Shown one piece after another: positions 50,980-60,328 of a stretch of 64,000 bases of DNA. Position numbers and translations under genes: made by a program. This DNA comes from Carboxydothermus hydrogenoformans Z-2901 (GTDB lineage Bacteria > Bacillota > Z-2901 > Carboxydothermales > Carboxydothermaceae). Position 1 is the first letter of the stretch. Each line of letters starts with the position of its first letter. The notes beneath the pieces were generated by a model that was not told where the DNA came from, searched no databases, and was given only the letters and a program-made list of their open reading frames with translations. The stretch is from the NCBI RefSeq assembly GCF_000012865.1, contig NC_007503.1, positions 620,001 to 684,000 on the forward strand, given 5' to 3'.

Positions 50980-51735
50980 GTGAAAGTTTATTTAGTAGGC
51001 GCCGGACCTGGAGATCCCGAGTTAATAACTGTTAAAGGGAAAAAACTTTTAGAGGAAGCTGATTTAATTGTTTATGCAGGCTCCCTGGTTAATCCCGGAC
51101 TTTTGGAATATGCCAAACCGGAGGCGGTGAAAGTTGATTCGGCGCCCAGGACTTTAGAAGAAATAGTGGAGATAATGGTCGAGTATGCTCGAGCCGGAAA
51201 AGTTGTCGTACGCTTGCAGACCGGAGACCCATCCCTCTATGGGGCAGTAGAGGAACAAAAAAGAGCTTTAAAAGCCTATGGAGTTGAGCTGGAATGGGTG
51301 CCGGGAGTTAGCTCTTTTCTTGGTGCGGCTGCCCGCCTGGGTTACGAATTAACCGTTCCAGACGGTACCCAGACGGTAATTTTAAGCAGGGTTGCCGGGA
51401 GAACACCGGTGCCGGAAAAAGAAAACTTAGAGGAATTGGCTAAAATTGGGTCAACCCTTGTGCTCTTTTTAAGTGTGGATAAAATCGACGAGGTTGTCGC
51501 CCAAATTTCCCGGGTAAGAGCTCTTGATACTCCGGTAGCGGTAGTTTATAAAGCTACTTTTCCCGAAGAAAAAATTATTACCGGTACTTTAGCGGATATT
51601 GCTCAGAAAGTAAAAGAAGAAAAGATAAACAAAACCGCCCTTATCTTTGTAGGGGAGTTTTTAAATCCGCCCCCTACTCGCTCAAAATTATATGCTCCCG
51701 ATTTTACTCATGGTGGGAGAAGAAAAGGTGATTAA
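50980..51735 (+). CDS. cbiF: Cobalt-precorrin-4 C11-methyltransferase CbiF
   Basis: 251 aa: VYLVGAGPGDPELITVKGKKLLEEADLIVYAGSLV, VVRLQTGDPSLYGAVEEQ, WVPGVSSFLGAAARLGYELTVPDGTQTVIL and TFPEEKIITGTLADIA. These are the CobM/CbiF signatures. It methylates C11 of the cobalt-precorrin. GTG start at 50980, two bases after cbiL stops. Confidence 0.92.
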   Translation: MKVYLVGAGPGDPELITVKGKKLLEEADLIVYAGSLVNPGLLEYAKPEAVKVDSAPRTLEEIVEIMVEYARAGKVVVRLQTGDPSLYGAVEEQKRALKAYGVELEWVPGVSSFLGAAARLGYELTVPDGTQTVILSRVAGRTPVPEKENLEELAKIGSTLVLFLSVDKIDEVVAQISRVRALDTPVAVVYKATFPEEKIITGTLADIAQKVKEEKINKTALIFVGEFLNPPPTRSKLYAPDFTHGGRRKGD

Positions 51736-52738
51736 GAATTTAATAATTTTTTACTTTACCGCAGCCGGCGAAACTCTGGCCCGGCGCTTTTTAACCCTAA
51801 AGCTTGGGGGGAACGTTACTCTCTTTTCCGGTAAAAGCGCGGAAATTAAAAACTGTCTTAAAAAAAACTGGAACAACGATACAGCTTTTCTTTTTATCGG
51901 AGCCTTAGGAATTGCGGTTCGCTTAATTGCTCCGTTTATCAAAGATAAGTTTTCCGACCCGGCGGTAGTTGTAGCCGATGAAACGGGTAAATATTTTATA
52001 AGCGTTTTATCCGGCCATTTTGGTGGGGCAAATGAAATTTGTCAACTTTTAGCCCAAAAGCTGGGGGGAGAAGCGGTAATTACCACCGCCACCGATGTTC
52101 AGGGAAAAGTTGGCTTGGATGTTTTAGCCAGAAAATACGTGTTAAGGTATGCTGACCGGGAAGTTTTTAAAAGGGTAAATGCTGCCTTAGCCCGGGGAGA
52201 AGAGGTTAAGTTTTTTGCCAGATCTTTGCCTTCCGATTTTCCCTATCCTTACCTGGCAGAAATTGAAGAGGAGTTTTCTGGCATTAAAGTATTGATTTCG
52301 CCGTATCTTATTGCTCTAAAACCCAATGAATACCAGCTCTATCCTCCGGCGGTTTGGGTGGGTATAGGCTGTCGCCGGGGAGTAGAGTTTACCCTGCTGG
52401 AAAAGGCAGTTCTCGAAGCTCTACAAGAGGGCGGTGTTTCTTTAAAAGGTGTTGCCGGAATAGCCAGTATCGATCTTAAAAAAGATGAGACTGCTCTCCT
52501 GGAGCTGGCAGCGAAATACGGGCTTAAAACAAAATTTTTTACGCGGGAGGAACTTTTGGAAGTAATTAATAAAAAAAATTTACAACAATCTTCTAAAGTT
52601 TTAACAAAAGTAGGGGTGGGAAATGTATGCGAAGCGGCGGCTATCAAAGCGGCAGGGATGGGGAATTTAATATTGCCCAAGAAGATTTTTCCCAAAGTGT
52701 CAGTAGCTCTGGCGGAAGCCTTGCGGTGGTGGGAATAG
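51728..52738 (+). CDS. cbiG: Cobalt-precorrin-5A hydrolase CbiG
   Basis: 336 aa. The N-terminal part has FLFIGALGIAVRLIAPFIKDKFSDPAVVVADETGKYFISVLSGHFGGANE. The C-terminal CobE-like part has VWVGIGCRRGVEF and ASIDLKKDETALLELAAKYG. It opens the delta-lactone and releases acetaldehyde (C20), a step specific to the anaerobic pathway. Start chosen at GTG 51728 behind GGGAGAAG, overlapping cbiF by eight bases; an ATG at 51692 is possible. Confidence 0.88.
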   Translation: MIKNLIIFYFTAAGETLARRFLTLKLGGNVTLFSGKSAEIKNCLKKNWNNDTAFLFIGALGIAVRLIAPFIKDKFSDPAVVVADETGKYFISVLSGHFGGANEICQLLAQKLGGEAVITTATDVQGKVGLDVLARKYVLRYADREVFKRVNAALARGEEVKFFARSLPSDFPYPYLAEIEEEFSGIKVLISPYLIALKPNEYQLYPPAVWVGIGCRRGVEFTLLEKAVLEALQEGGVSLKGVAGIASIDLKKDETALLELAAKYGLKTKFFTREELLEVINKKNLQQSSKVLTKVGVGNVCEAAAIKAAGMGNLILPKKIFPKVSVALAEALRWWE

Positions 52739-53448
52739 GACCGGGAGGAAAGGAAGAACTGACTCCTTTAGCCTTAAGTTACCTCCAGCAGTGTACGGTA
52801 ATAATTGGTTATAAAACCTATATTGATTTAGTTAAATCTTTAATTGGTGAGAAAAAATTAGTGGCTTACGGTATGAAGGAAGAACAAGCGCGAGCTTTAG
52901 AAGCTATCAACCTTGCTCTTTCGGGGGAACGGGTAGTGGTGATCTCCGGCGGTGATGCTGGAGTTTATGGAATGAGCGGGGTGGTATTAGAGGCTCTAAA
53001 GGAGAAAAATATTTCCCCCCGGAAAGTAAATTTAACAATTATTCCGGGTATTACTTCTGCTTTAAAAGCAGCAAGCTTGCTGGGATCACCTTTAAACCAT
53101 GACTTTTGCTTGATAAGTTTATCAGACCTCTTAACTCCCTGGGAGGTAATTGAGAAACGGCTCCGGCATGCAGCTTTAGGAGATTTTGCTATCGCCTTGT
53201 ACAATCCCCAGAGTCACCGGAGAAAGAAGCTAAGGAGAGCCATTGAAATTTTGCTGGAGTATAAAAATCCAGCTACACCGGTTGGTATTGTTCGGGAGGC
53301 CGGAAGATTGGGAGAAGAAATCAAGCTAAAAACTTTAGCGGAAATTACCGAAGAGGATGCCGATATGCGCACGGTAATAATTATCGGAAATAGCCAGAGC
53401 TATTTTTATGAAAACTTTATTATTACACCCCGGGGGTATAAGTGGTGA
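52726..53448 (+). CDS. cbiH: Cobalt-precorrin-3B C17-methyltransferase CbiH
   Basis: 240 aa from GTG 52726: VVGIGPGGKEELTPLALSYLQQCTVIIGYKTYIDLV, VVISGGDAGVYGMSGVVLE, VTIIPGITSALKAASLLGSPLNHDFCLISLSDLLTPWE-type motifs and ALYNPQSHRRK, all CobJ/CbiH hallmarks. It performs ring contraction with C17 methylation. The in-frame ATG at 52627 would give a 112-base overlap with cbiG and a non-homologous leader (MRSGGYQSG...), so the GTG is preferred but not certain. Confidence 0.88.
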   Translation: MVGIGPGGKEELTPLALSYLQQCTVIIGYKTYIDLVKSLIGEKKLVAYGMKEEQARALEAINLALSGERVVVISGGDAGVYGMSGVVLEALKEKNISPRKVNLTIIPGITSALKAASLLGSPLNHDFCLISLSDLLTPWEVIEKRLRHAALGDFAIALYNPQSHRRKKLRRAIEILLEYKNPATPVGIVREAGRLGEEIKLKTLAEITEEDADMRTVIIIGNSQSYFYENFIITPRGYKW

Positions 53449-54221
53449 TTTTATTGCTGGGAGGTACCAGTGAAAGTATTTTAATTGCCGATTTGCTCGA
53501 AAAAAAAGGTTTACCTTTTATTTTATCGGTGGCGTCAAATTTGGGCCTTATGCGGTTTAAAAAATATGAAAAACCTTTGCGGGCTGGAGTCCTGGATTTT
53601 CATGGCCTTCTGGAGTTTGTTCAGAAAAATGGGATAAAGTTAATAATTGATGCTACCCATCCCTTTGCTAAAAATGCCAGTGAAAATGCTATCAGGGCGG
53701 CCCAGGTATTAAATATACCCTATATCAGGTTTGAGCGCCCCAGGGATGAATTAAAAAATTCCCTTATCATAGAGGCCATTGATTTAGAAGCTGCACTAAG
53801 AGAACTGCCGCAACTTGGTAAGCGTCCATTAATAACTGTGGGAGTAAAAATGCTTCCGGAAATCATCAGAAAAAGTGCTGTTTTAGGGCAAAAGCCGGTA
53901 GTCAAAGTTTTGCCCCTAACGGATAATTTTACCCTTTTGGATGGTTTAGGAATTCCTCTCGAGGACCGGCTTTCCTTTTGGGGTCCAGGAAGCCGGGAGC
54001 TTATTTCTCAGCTAATTAAATTTTATTCCCTGACCGGTCTTTTGACCAAAGAAAGCGGTGATTTAGGAGGAGAAAGGGAAAAGGTAGAAAGCTTTTTAAG
54101 TCAGAGTTTACCGGTAATTTTAATAAAACGTCCTGAGGTTTTTTACCCTCAATCGGTATCCACACTGGACCGGTTGGAAGAAATTTTAACATTGGAGGCG
54201 GAAAAATGGAAAAAGCAGTAG
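53442..54221 (+). CDS. cbiJ: Cobalt-precorrin-6A reductase CbiJ
   Basis: 259 aa: ILLLGGTSESILIADLLEKKGLPFILSVAS, IIDATHPFAKNASENAIRAA, YIRFERPRDE, LITVGVKMLPE and LTKESGDLGG. These match the CobK/CbiJ family. It reduces the ring with NAD(P)H. GTG start overlaps the cbiH stop; cbiX begins inside its last codons. Confidence 0.88.
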   Translation: MVILLLGGTSESILIADLLEKKGLPFILSVASNLGLMRFKKYEKPLRAGVLDFHGLLEFVQKNGIKLIIDATHPFAKNASENAIRAAQVLNIPYIRFERPRDELKNSLIIEAIDLEAALRELPQLGKRPLITVGVKMLPEIIRKSAVLGQKPVVKVLPLTDNFTLLDGLGIPLEDRLSFWGPGSRELISQLIKFYSLTGLLTKESGDLGGEREKVESFLSQSLPVILIKRPEVFYPQSVSTLDRLEEILTLEAEKWKKQ

Positions 54222-54568
54222 TTTTGCTGGCTCACGGTTCCCGGGTGGCGCAAGCGGTGGAGAAATTTCGCGAAGTGGTAGGAAAGTTAAGGGAGCGCTT
54301 TCCCTTCCGGCTCGAGGAGGCGTTCATGGTAAGGGCTAATCCCAATTTAAAGGAAGCGCTTTTAAGGTTGTATCAGGAAGGATACCAGGAAATAGCCGTT
54401 TTCCCGGTTTTTCTATTTGAAGGTCTTCATTTAGTGCACGATATTCCTGAAGAAATTGACCAGTTAAAAGCCCAGTATCCCGATTTAAAGATTACGGTTT
54501 ATAAACCTTTAGGTGAAAAAGAACAATTTATTGAATTTTTAGCGGCGGTGTTGGCCAATGAATTATGA
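54206..54568 (+). CDS. cbiX: Sirohydrochlorin cobaltochelatase, short CbiX
   Basis: 120 aa, about half the length of bacterial two-domain chelatases and equal to the short CbiX form. The metal-binding His are in LLAHGSRVAQAV and FEGLHLVHDIPEE. It would act as a homodimer to insert cobalt into sirohydrochlorin. Overlaps cbiJ by 16 bases and cbiC by 11 bases. Confidence 0.88.
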   Translation: MEKAVVLLAHGSRVAQAVEKFREVVGKLRERFPFRLEEAFMVRANPNLKEALLRLYQEGYQEIAVFPVFLFEGLHLVHDIPEEIDQLKAQYPDLKITVYKPLGEKEQFIEFLAAVLANEL

Positions 54569-55172
54569 ATTTTTAATTAATCCCCGGGAGATTGAACAGA
54601 AAAGTTTTGCCATTATTGAAAGTTTAACGGGACTTGGCAATACTCCTGAAGACCAGGTAATTAAACGGGCCATCCATGCATCAGGTGATCCGGAAATCAG
54701 AAAGGATTTTCGTTTTCATCCCGCGGCTATCGACCGGGGGCTTGCCGCTTTAAAAAACAAAAATTTAATTATTACCGATGTGGAAATGGTCCGGGCGGGA
54801 ATTACCGGTTATGCCGGCGAGGTAGCCTGCGCGATTCGCGAGGAAGCGGTTAAAAGAAAAGCTTTAGAAAATAAAGTTACCCGGGCTTATCAGGCGATGA
54901 TGGAGCTAAAAGAGCGAATGGATGGAGCGGTTATAGCAATTGGTAATGCCCCAACAGCTCTTTTAGCGGTGATTGAACTCATAAAGACCGGGGTAGAGCC
55001 GGCGCTGGTGGTGGGAGTGCCGGTGGGCTTTGTTGGAGCAAAAGAAAGTAAGGAACTTTTGCTGAACTGTGATGTGCCGTATATCACGTTACTGGGTACT
55101 AAAGGGGGTAGTACCATTGCGGCAGCAATAGTTAATGCTTTAATTAAATTATCCAGGACCGGAGGGAAATAA
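54558..55172 (+). CDS. cbiC: Cobalt-precorrin-8 methylmutase CbiC
   Basis: 204 aa: IIESLTGLGNTPEDQVIKRAIHASGDPEI holds the catalytic His. LIITDVEMVRAGITGYAG, IAIGNAPTALLAVIEL and VGVPVGFVGAKESKELL follow. It moves the C11 methyl to C12, giving cobyrinic acid. Confidence 0.93.
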   Translation: MNYEFLINPREIEQKSFAIIESLTGLGNTPEDQVIKRAIHASGDPEIRKDFRFHPAAIDRGLAALKNKNLIITDVEMVRAGITGYAGEVACAIREEAVKRKALENKVTRAYQAMMELKERMDGAVIAIGNAPTALLAVIELIKTGVEPALVVGVPVGFVGAKESKELLLNCDVPYITLLGTKGGSTIAAAIVNALIKLSRTGGK

Positions 55173-55173
55173 A

Positions 55174-55680
55174 GTGAAGGTGTTAATTACCGGTGGGGTG
55201 CGTTCGGGCAAAAGTAGTTTTGCGGAAAAGTTAGCGACCTCTTTCGGGGAAAAAGTGGTATATGTGGCTACCGCTACTGCCGGGGACGAAGAGATGCGTG
55301 AGCGGATTGCCAAACATCAAAGCCGTCGTCCCCCTAACTGGGTCACGGTGGAGGAGCCGGTAAATTTACGGGACGTTCTTTTAACAGCCCGGGGAGATGC
55401 GGTTCTGGTCGATTGTCTAACCCTCTGGGTTACCAATTTACTTCTTAAAGAAGAAGATGTGGTTGGTAAAGCTTATGAAGTAGTAGAAATATTTCCCAGG
55501 ATTACCGTTCCGCTTATCTTTGTTACCAACGAAGTAGGTTCAGGAATTGTTCCCGATAACCCGTTAGCCCGTAAGTTTAGGGATGTAGCCGGCCTTGTCA
55601 ACCAAGTTTTTGCAAAGTATTGCGATGAAGTTTACCTTACCGTGGCGGGAATACCGGTAAAAATCAAGGGGGTGAACTAA
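55174..55680 (+). CDS. cobU: Adenosylcobinamide kinase/guanylyltransferase CobU
   Basis: 168 aa: P-loop GGVRSGKSSFAEKLA, KHQSRRPPNWVTVEEP, LVDCLTLWVTNLL and FVTNEVGSGIVPDNPLARKFRDVAGLVNQ. It phosphorylates and then guanylylates adenosylcobinamide for the nucleotide-loop assembly. GTG start 55174 behind CGGAGGG. Confidence 0.92.
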   Translation: MKVLITGGVRSGKSSFAEKLATSFGEKVVYVATATAGDEEMRERIAKHQSRRPPNWVTVEEPVNLRDVLLTARGDAVLVDCLTLWVTNLLLKEEDVVGKAYEVVEIFPRITVPLIFVTNEVGSGIVPDNPLARKFRDVAGLVNQVFAKYCDEVYLTVAGIPVKIKGVN

Positions 55681-57173
55681 TGGCCAGGGCGATAATGTTT
55701 CAGGGAACCGCCAGCCATGTAGGAAAATCGGTGCTGACTTTAGCTTTAGCCCGGGTGCTTTATCTGGACGGCTTTAAAGTTGCCCCCTTTAAAGCACAAA
55801 ATATGGCTCTAAATTCCTACGTAACCCTGGATGGCGGAGAAATGGGTAGAGCCCAGGTAGCCCAGGCGGAAGCCTGCGGGTTAGAGCCCCGGGTAGAAAT
55901 GAACCCGGTTTTATTAAAACCCTCGTCCGATAAAGGTAGCCAGGTTATAGTTCTGGGGAAACCCATCGGTCACTATTCGGCCAAGAGCTACCATCTTGAG
56001 CGGCGCAGTATGGTTTGGGAAGCGGTAAAAAAAGCTTACGAAACTTTAGCTCAAGAATTTGATTTTATTGTGATTGAAGGTGCTGGAAGTCCGGCGGAAG
56101 TAAATTTAAAAGCTTCCGACATTGCCAATATGAAAACCGCTTTTTTAGCCAATGCCCCGGTTATTTTAGTGGCCGATATTGACCGGGGAGGAGCGCTTGC
56201 TTCCCTGGTGGGGACAATGGAACTTTTAGAGCCCGAGGAAAGGAAAATGGTGTGCGGCTTTATCTTAAATAAATTCCGGGGAGACCTGGAATTATTAAAG
56301 CCTGCCCTTACTTTTTTGGAAGAAAAAACCGGTATTCCGGTTTTGGGGGTAATGCCTTACATTCCCGAACTTTTAATACCCGAAGAAGATTCGGTAAGTT
56401 TGGAAGAAACTGTTAGTAACCGGGAGAAAGATTTAAAAATTGGCGTGGTGTGGTACCCCAGGATTTCCAATTTTACCGATTTTGAAATATTCCAGTATGA
56501 ACCGGACGTGGAGCTTATTTACATCAAAACTCTTCAGGATTTTCGGGACGATTTTGACCTGGTAATATTGCCGGGAAGTAAAAACACCGTAGCCGATTTA
56601 AACTATTTAAAACAAAGGGGCCTTGACCAAAAGCTCTACGCTTATGTAGAGAAAGGAAAACCCCTGATTGGAATTTGCGGGGGTCTTCAGATACTTGGAG
56701 AAAAGATTTTGGATCCCGATTTGGTGGAAGGGAAGGAAACGGAGGTTAAAGCCTTAGGAATCCTCGATACTGTTACCGAATTTCGCGGGGATAAAATTAC
56801 CCGGCGGACAAGTACCCGGGTTACCAGGGCCGATGGCTATTTCTTTCTCCAGAGGGAAGAAATCTCCGGCTACGAAATTCACCACGGCCGAACTTTTCTT
56901 TCAGGGGAAAGAAGTGATGTATTGGATAATACGGAAAATCCGCTGGTATTTGCCCGCGGCAGAGTTCTTGGTACCTACCTGCACGGGCTTTTTGATAATG
57001 ACTTTTTTCGCCATCGCCTTTTAAATCGGTTGCGGCGGGAAAAAGGGCTTGACGGGATTGAAAACCGCCCGACTTCCTTAAAAAACCTGCGCCAGGAAAA
57101 TTATGATAAAATAGCCCGGGTGTTCAGGGAAAACGTTAACTTGAAGAAAATTTACGAGATTCTGGGGATCTGA
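55680..57173 (+). CDS. cobQ: Cobyric acid synthase CobQ/CbiP
   Basis: 497 aa. The N-terminal ATPase part has FQGTASHVGKSVLTLALARVL and AQNMALNSYVT. The C-terminal class I amidotransferase has PLIGICGGLQILGEKI (Cys nucleophile) and SGYEIHHGRTFL. It amidates four side chains of adenosylcobyrinic acid diamide. The ATG overlaps the cobU stop by one base. Confidence 0.94.
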   Translation: MARAIMFQGTASHVGKSVLTLALARVLYLDGFKVAPFKAQNMALNSYVTLDGGEMGRAQVAQAEACGLEPRVEMNPVLLKPSSDKGSQVIVLGKPIGHYSAKSYHLERRSMVWEAVKKAYETLAQEFDFIVIEGAGSPAEVNLKASDIANMKTAFLANAPVILVADIDRGGALASLVGTMELLEPEERKMVCGFILNKFRGDLELLKPALTFLEEKTGIPVLGVMPYIPELLIPEEDSVSLEETVSNREKDLKIGVVWYPRISNFTDFEIFQYEPDVELIYIKTLQDFRDDFDLVILPGSKNTVADLNYLKQRGLDQKLYAYVEKGKPLIGICGGLQILGEKILDPDLVEGKETEVKALGILDTVTEFRGDKITRRTSTRVTRADGYFFLQREEISGYEIHHGRTFLSGERSDVLDNTENPLVFARGRVLGTYLHGLFDNDFFRHRLLNRLRREKGLDGIENRPTSLKNLRQENYDKIARVFRENVNLKKIYEILGI

Positions 57174-57174
57174 G

Positions 57175-58134
57175 ATGAAAGGAATTTTTATTACCGTGGT
57201 TATTGCCTTGATACTGGACATTGTCTTTAAGGATCCAGGGCAAGATTATCATCCGGTAGCTTTAATTGGTCGTTATATTGCTTTTATAGAAAAAAAGCTT
57301 TACCCGAAAAAGCCTGCCAAGAAAGCCTTAATCCTTTGCGGTGGTTTGCTGGTAGGGCTGACCTTATTGCCGGTAAGTTTCATAGCTTTTATCTACCAGC
57401 ATTTTACCCAGAAGCTACCTTTTCTTTTCCAGGTTGTTTTTCAGGGGGGCGGGCTGTTTTTTGCCATAGCCCCTACCGGTTTGGCTTTTTCGGTTAACAC
57501 CATAAAAAACCACCTGAAAGATGGTAACCTTGCTGAAGCCCGAAAAAGTCTTGGAATGATTGTTAGCCGTGATACCCGGGAATTACCGGTGACGGAAGTG
57601 GTAAGGGGAAGTTTGGAGAGCCTTGCCGAAAATACCGGCGATGGGGTAGTGGCTCCCATATTCTGGTATTTAATTGGAGGACTTCCTGGAGTATGGTTTT
57701 ACAGGACGGTTAACACTTTAGACAGCATGGTGGGCTATAAAAGTGAAAGGTATCTTTATTTCGGGCGCATTGCGGCAAAATTGGATGATCTTTTAAATTA
57801 CCTTCCCGCCCGCATCACGGGAGTTTTAATGGTTTTAGCAGCATTTATCTTAAGATATGACTGGAAAAGGGCAATAAAAACCTGGCTTAGAGATGCTAAA
57901 AAACACCCGAGCCCCAACGGCGGAATTCCCGAAAGCGTCCTGGCGGGAAGTCTTGGGGTCAGGCTTGGAGGCGAAAACATTTACCACGGGCAGAAAAGCT
58001 TTCGGGCTTATTTAGGTGAACCGCTAAATCCGTTAACTCCGGAGGTAATAGATAAAGCTTTAAAGCTTTTCTGGTTTACAGTATTTTTAATGGTTTTGCT
58101 TTTTGGCGGTTTCTCTACGGTAGGAGGGGTATGA
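57175..58134 (+). CDS. cbiB: Adenosylcobinamide-phosphate synthase CbiB
   Basis: 319 aa membrane protein. DPGQDYHPVALIGRYIAFIEKKLYP, NTGDGVVAPIFWYLIGGLPGVWFYRTVNTLDSMVGYKSERY and HPSPNGGIPESVLAGSLGVRLGG are diagnostic. It joins aminopropanol phosphate, made by the CobD protein encoded downstream, to cobyric acid. The ATG follows cobQ by one base. Confidence 0.93.
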   Translation: MKGIFITVVIALILDIVFKDPGQDYHPVALIGRYIAFIEKKLYPKKPAKKALILCGGLLVGLTLLPVSFIAFIYQHFTQKLPFLFQVVFQGGGLFFAIAPTGLAFSVNTIKNHLKDGNLAEARKSLGMIVSRDTRELPVTEVVRGSLESLAENTGDGVVAPIFWYLIGGLPGVWFYRTVNTLDSMVGYKSERYLYFGRIAAKLDDLLNYLPARITGVLMVLAAFILRYDWKRAIKTWLRDAKKHPSPNGGIPESVLAGSLGVRLGGENIYHGQKSFRAYLGEPLNPLTPEVIDKALKLFWFTVFLMVLLFGGFSTVGGV

Positions 58135-59468
58135 TGAAAGGGTTTATTATAAGTGGTACTACTACAGGAGCTGGCAAAAGTACCTTAACCGTTGGTATCT
58201 TAGCAGCTTTAAAACACTTGGGCTTAAAGGTGCAGGCCTTTAAGGCTGGGCCTGATTACCTGGATCCTACCTACCACCGTTTAGCGCTTGCTAAACCTAC
58301 CTATAACCTCGATGAGATCCTGACTTCTCCGGGATTGGTGCGCCGTCTTTTTTACGAAAAAGCTAAAGCAGCGGACGTGGCGGTAGTGGAGGGGGTAATG
58401 GGCTTATTTGATGGCCGGGACGAAAAGTTTACCGGAAGTACCTATCGCTTAGCCAGGTTTTTAAATCTTCCGGTAATTTTAGTGGTCGACGCCCAGAATC
58501 TTGGTACCACCGTAGCAGCTCAAGTTTACGGTTATCTTAAATTTAAAAAAGATATCAAAATTGCCGGGATTATTTTAAACAAAGTTTCGGGGAAAAACCA
58601 TGCGGAACACCTCTTATCTGCCTTGAAACCGTTAGGGGTTAAGGTTTTTGGGGTGTTTTACCAAAACGAACTTCCCAGACTTAAATCCAGGCATTTAGGT
58701 CTTATCCCGGCCACCGAAGAGCAGAATATCCTGGAAATTATTAAAGAAATAAAAGATAAAGTGCTGGCAAAAATTAATTTTGCTGACTTGCTGGCAACTT
58801 TACCGGAGTTAACTGTTCCAAAAAAGCTTCCGGCAATTAAATACCCCGATTTAAAAGGAAAGCGCGTAGCTTACGCCTTTGATAAAGCTTTTAATTTTTA
58901 TTACCAGGAGGCAATTGAGTATTTGAGAAGATCTAACGCCGAAGTCTTTGCGGTAAGTCCCTTAAACGATTCCGATTTTCCTCCCGTAGACTTACTTTTT
59001 TTGGGGGGTGGTTATCCCGAGCTTTTTGCCAGGGACTTATTTTTAAACCAAAAATTTATCCAGAATTTAAAAAAGAAAATCCAGGGTGGTCTTAGAGTTT
59101 ATGCGGAATGCGGCGGTTTTATTTATTTAACTTCCGGCGTTAAGGTTAAGGAGCAAACTTATCCTTTGACCGGTATATTACCCGGGGAAATGGAATTAAC
59201 CGATAAACTTCAGGGCCTTGGTTATTATCGGGGAAAGCCGGTTGGAGGCTACCTCGGGAAAAATTTTCAAAAGGAAATCTGGGGGCATAAATTTCATTAC
59301 TCCACTTATACAGGGCCGCAGGACAATCCTGCGTATCTCTTGCAGAAAAACGGACGGGAAGCCTTTGATGGGGTGGCGAGAGATAATATTTTTGCCTCGT
59401 TTTTACATCTTAATTTCTACGGTAAGGCCGATTTAGTAAAGACCCTTGTAGGTGGAAGAAAAGGATGA
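58134..59468 (+). CDS. cbiA: Cobyrinic acid a,c-diamide synthase CbiA
   Basis: 444 aa: SGTTTGAGKSTLTVGILAAL, KAGPDYLDPTYH, VVEGVMGLFDGRD and the amidotransferase YAECGGFIYL. LGYYRG and the HKFHYS motif follow. It amidates the a and c side chains with glutamine. Of two adjacent ATGs the second (58134) has better spacing from GGAGGGG. Confidence 0.93.
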   Translation: MKGFIISGTTTGAGKSTLTVGILAALKHLGLKVQAFKAGPDYLDPTYHRLALAKPTYNLDEILTSPGLVRRLFYEKAKAADVAVVEGVMGLFDGRDEKFTGSTYRLARFLNLPVILVVDAQNLGTTVAAQVYGYLKFKKDIKIAGIILNKVSGKNHAEHLLSALKPLGVKVFGVFYQNELPRLKSRHLGLIPATEEQNILEIIKEIKDKVLAKINFADLLATLPELTVPKKLPAIKYPDLKGKRVAYAFDKAFNFYYQEAIEYLRRSNAEVFAVSPLNDSDFPPVDLLFLGGGYPELFARDLFLNQKFIQNLKKKIQGGLRVYAECGGFIYLTSGVKVKEQTYPLTGILPGEMELTDKLQGLGYYRGKPVGGYLGKNFQKEIWGHKFHYSTYTGPQDNPAYLLQKNGREAFDGVARDNIFASFLHLNFYGKADLVKTLVGGRKG

Positions 59469-60328
59469 AAATAAAAGCGTATGTTTGCGGTACGGCGGGA
59501 GAACTGGTTCAGGGAAGTATTGGAGGAAAAGATTTTTTATTAACTGCCCCGGTTAACATAGGGAATATAGTTGAAATTGCTCTTAACGAAAAACTTGATA
59601 TTCCCGAAGATCGACCCAAAATCAAGCGGTTAGTGGAAATATTTTATAGTAAGTTTTCGATTAAACATAAATTTACCATAAAAGTTACGAGAAATCTTCC
59701 CGAAGGCCGGGGCATGGGCAGCAGCACGGCGGATTTAGCCGGAAGTTTGGCTGGGATGTTAAAGCTAAGTGGAATTAGAATTAACCGCGGGGAGTTTTTA
59801 AAAATCTTAACCCAGGTTGAGCCCACCGATGGGAGCTTTCTTCCGGGAATTTCTCTCGTTGACCACCGCCGGGGGAGTTTTTGGTACCGAATAGCGGCGG
59901 CAAAAAATTATAAAATATTTTGGATTGATACCGGCAAAGCGGTAGATACGATTGCCTTTAACCGGCGGGAGGACTTAAAGGAGCTAAATCGGCTTAAAGA
60001 GCCCAAAGTGCGACAGGCGCTCAAAATGGTGTTCTGGGGTTTAAAAACCGATAATCCCTATCTTTTTGGGCGGGGGGTGACCGTTGATGCTTTTGCCCAC
60101 CAGTTAATATTGCCTAAGGAGGAACTTTTCTGGGTTTACAGGGTTGGTAAAGAACTGGGAGCGGTGGGGGTTAACGTGGCCCATAGCGGCAGCGGGATTG
60201 GCCTTTGGTTTCATAATTCGTGGTCGCAGGAAAAAGAAGAAATCTTAAGAAAAGAGTTTTCTTCCTATACATGCCGGGTATTAACCCTGGTGGATGGAGG
60301 AATTACTTTGGAGGTTCATGATGCTTGA
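59465..60328 (+). CDS. pduX: L-threonine kinase (PduX-like GHMP kinase)
   Basis: 287 aa GHMP-family kinase: ATP loop LPEGRGMGSSTADLAGSLAGML, N-terminal YVCGTAGELVQGSIGGKDFLLTAPV, and C-terminal HSGSGIGLWFHN. PduX phosphorylates threonine to O-phosphothreonine, the substrate of CobD encoded next. The ATG overlaps the cbiA stop by four bases. GHMP sequences are diverse, so the exact substrate relies on context. Confidence 0.82.
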   Translation: MKIKAYVCGTAGELVQGSIGGKDFLLTAPVNIGNIVEIALNEKLDIPEDRPKIKRLVEIFYSKFSIKHKFTIKVTRNLPEGRGMGSSTADLAGSLAGMLKLSGIRINRGEFLKILTQVEPTDGSFLPGISLVDHRRGSFWYRIAAAKNYKIFWIDTGKAVDTIAFNRREDLKELNRLKEPKVRQALKMVFWGLKTDNPYLFGRGVTVDAFAHQLILPKEELFWVYRVGKELGAVGVNVAHSGSGIGLWFHNSWSQEKEEILRKEFSSYTCRVLTLVDGGITLEVHDA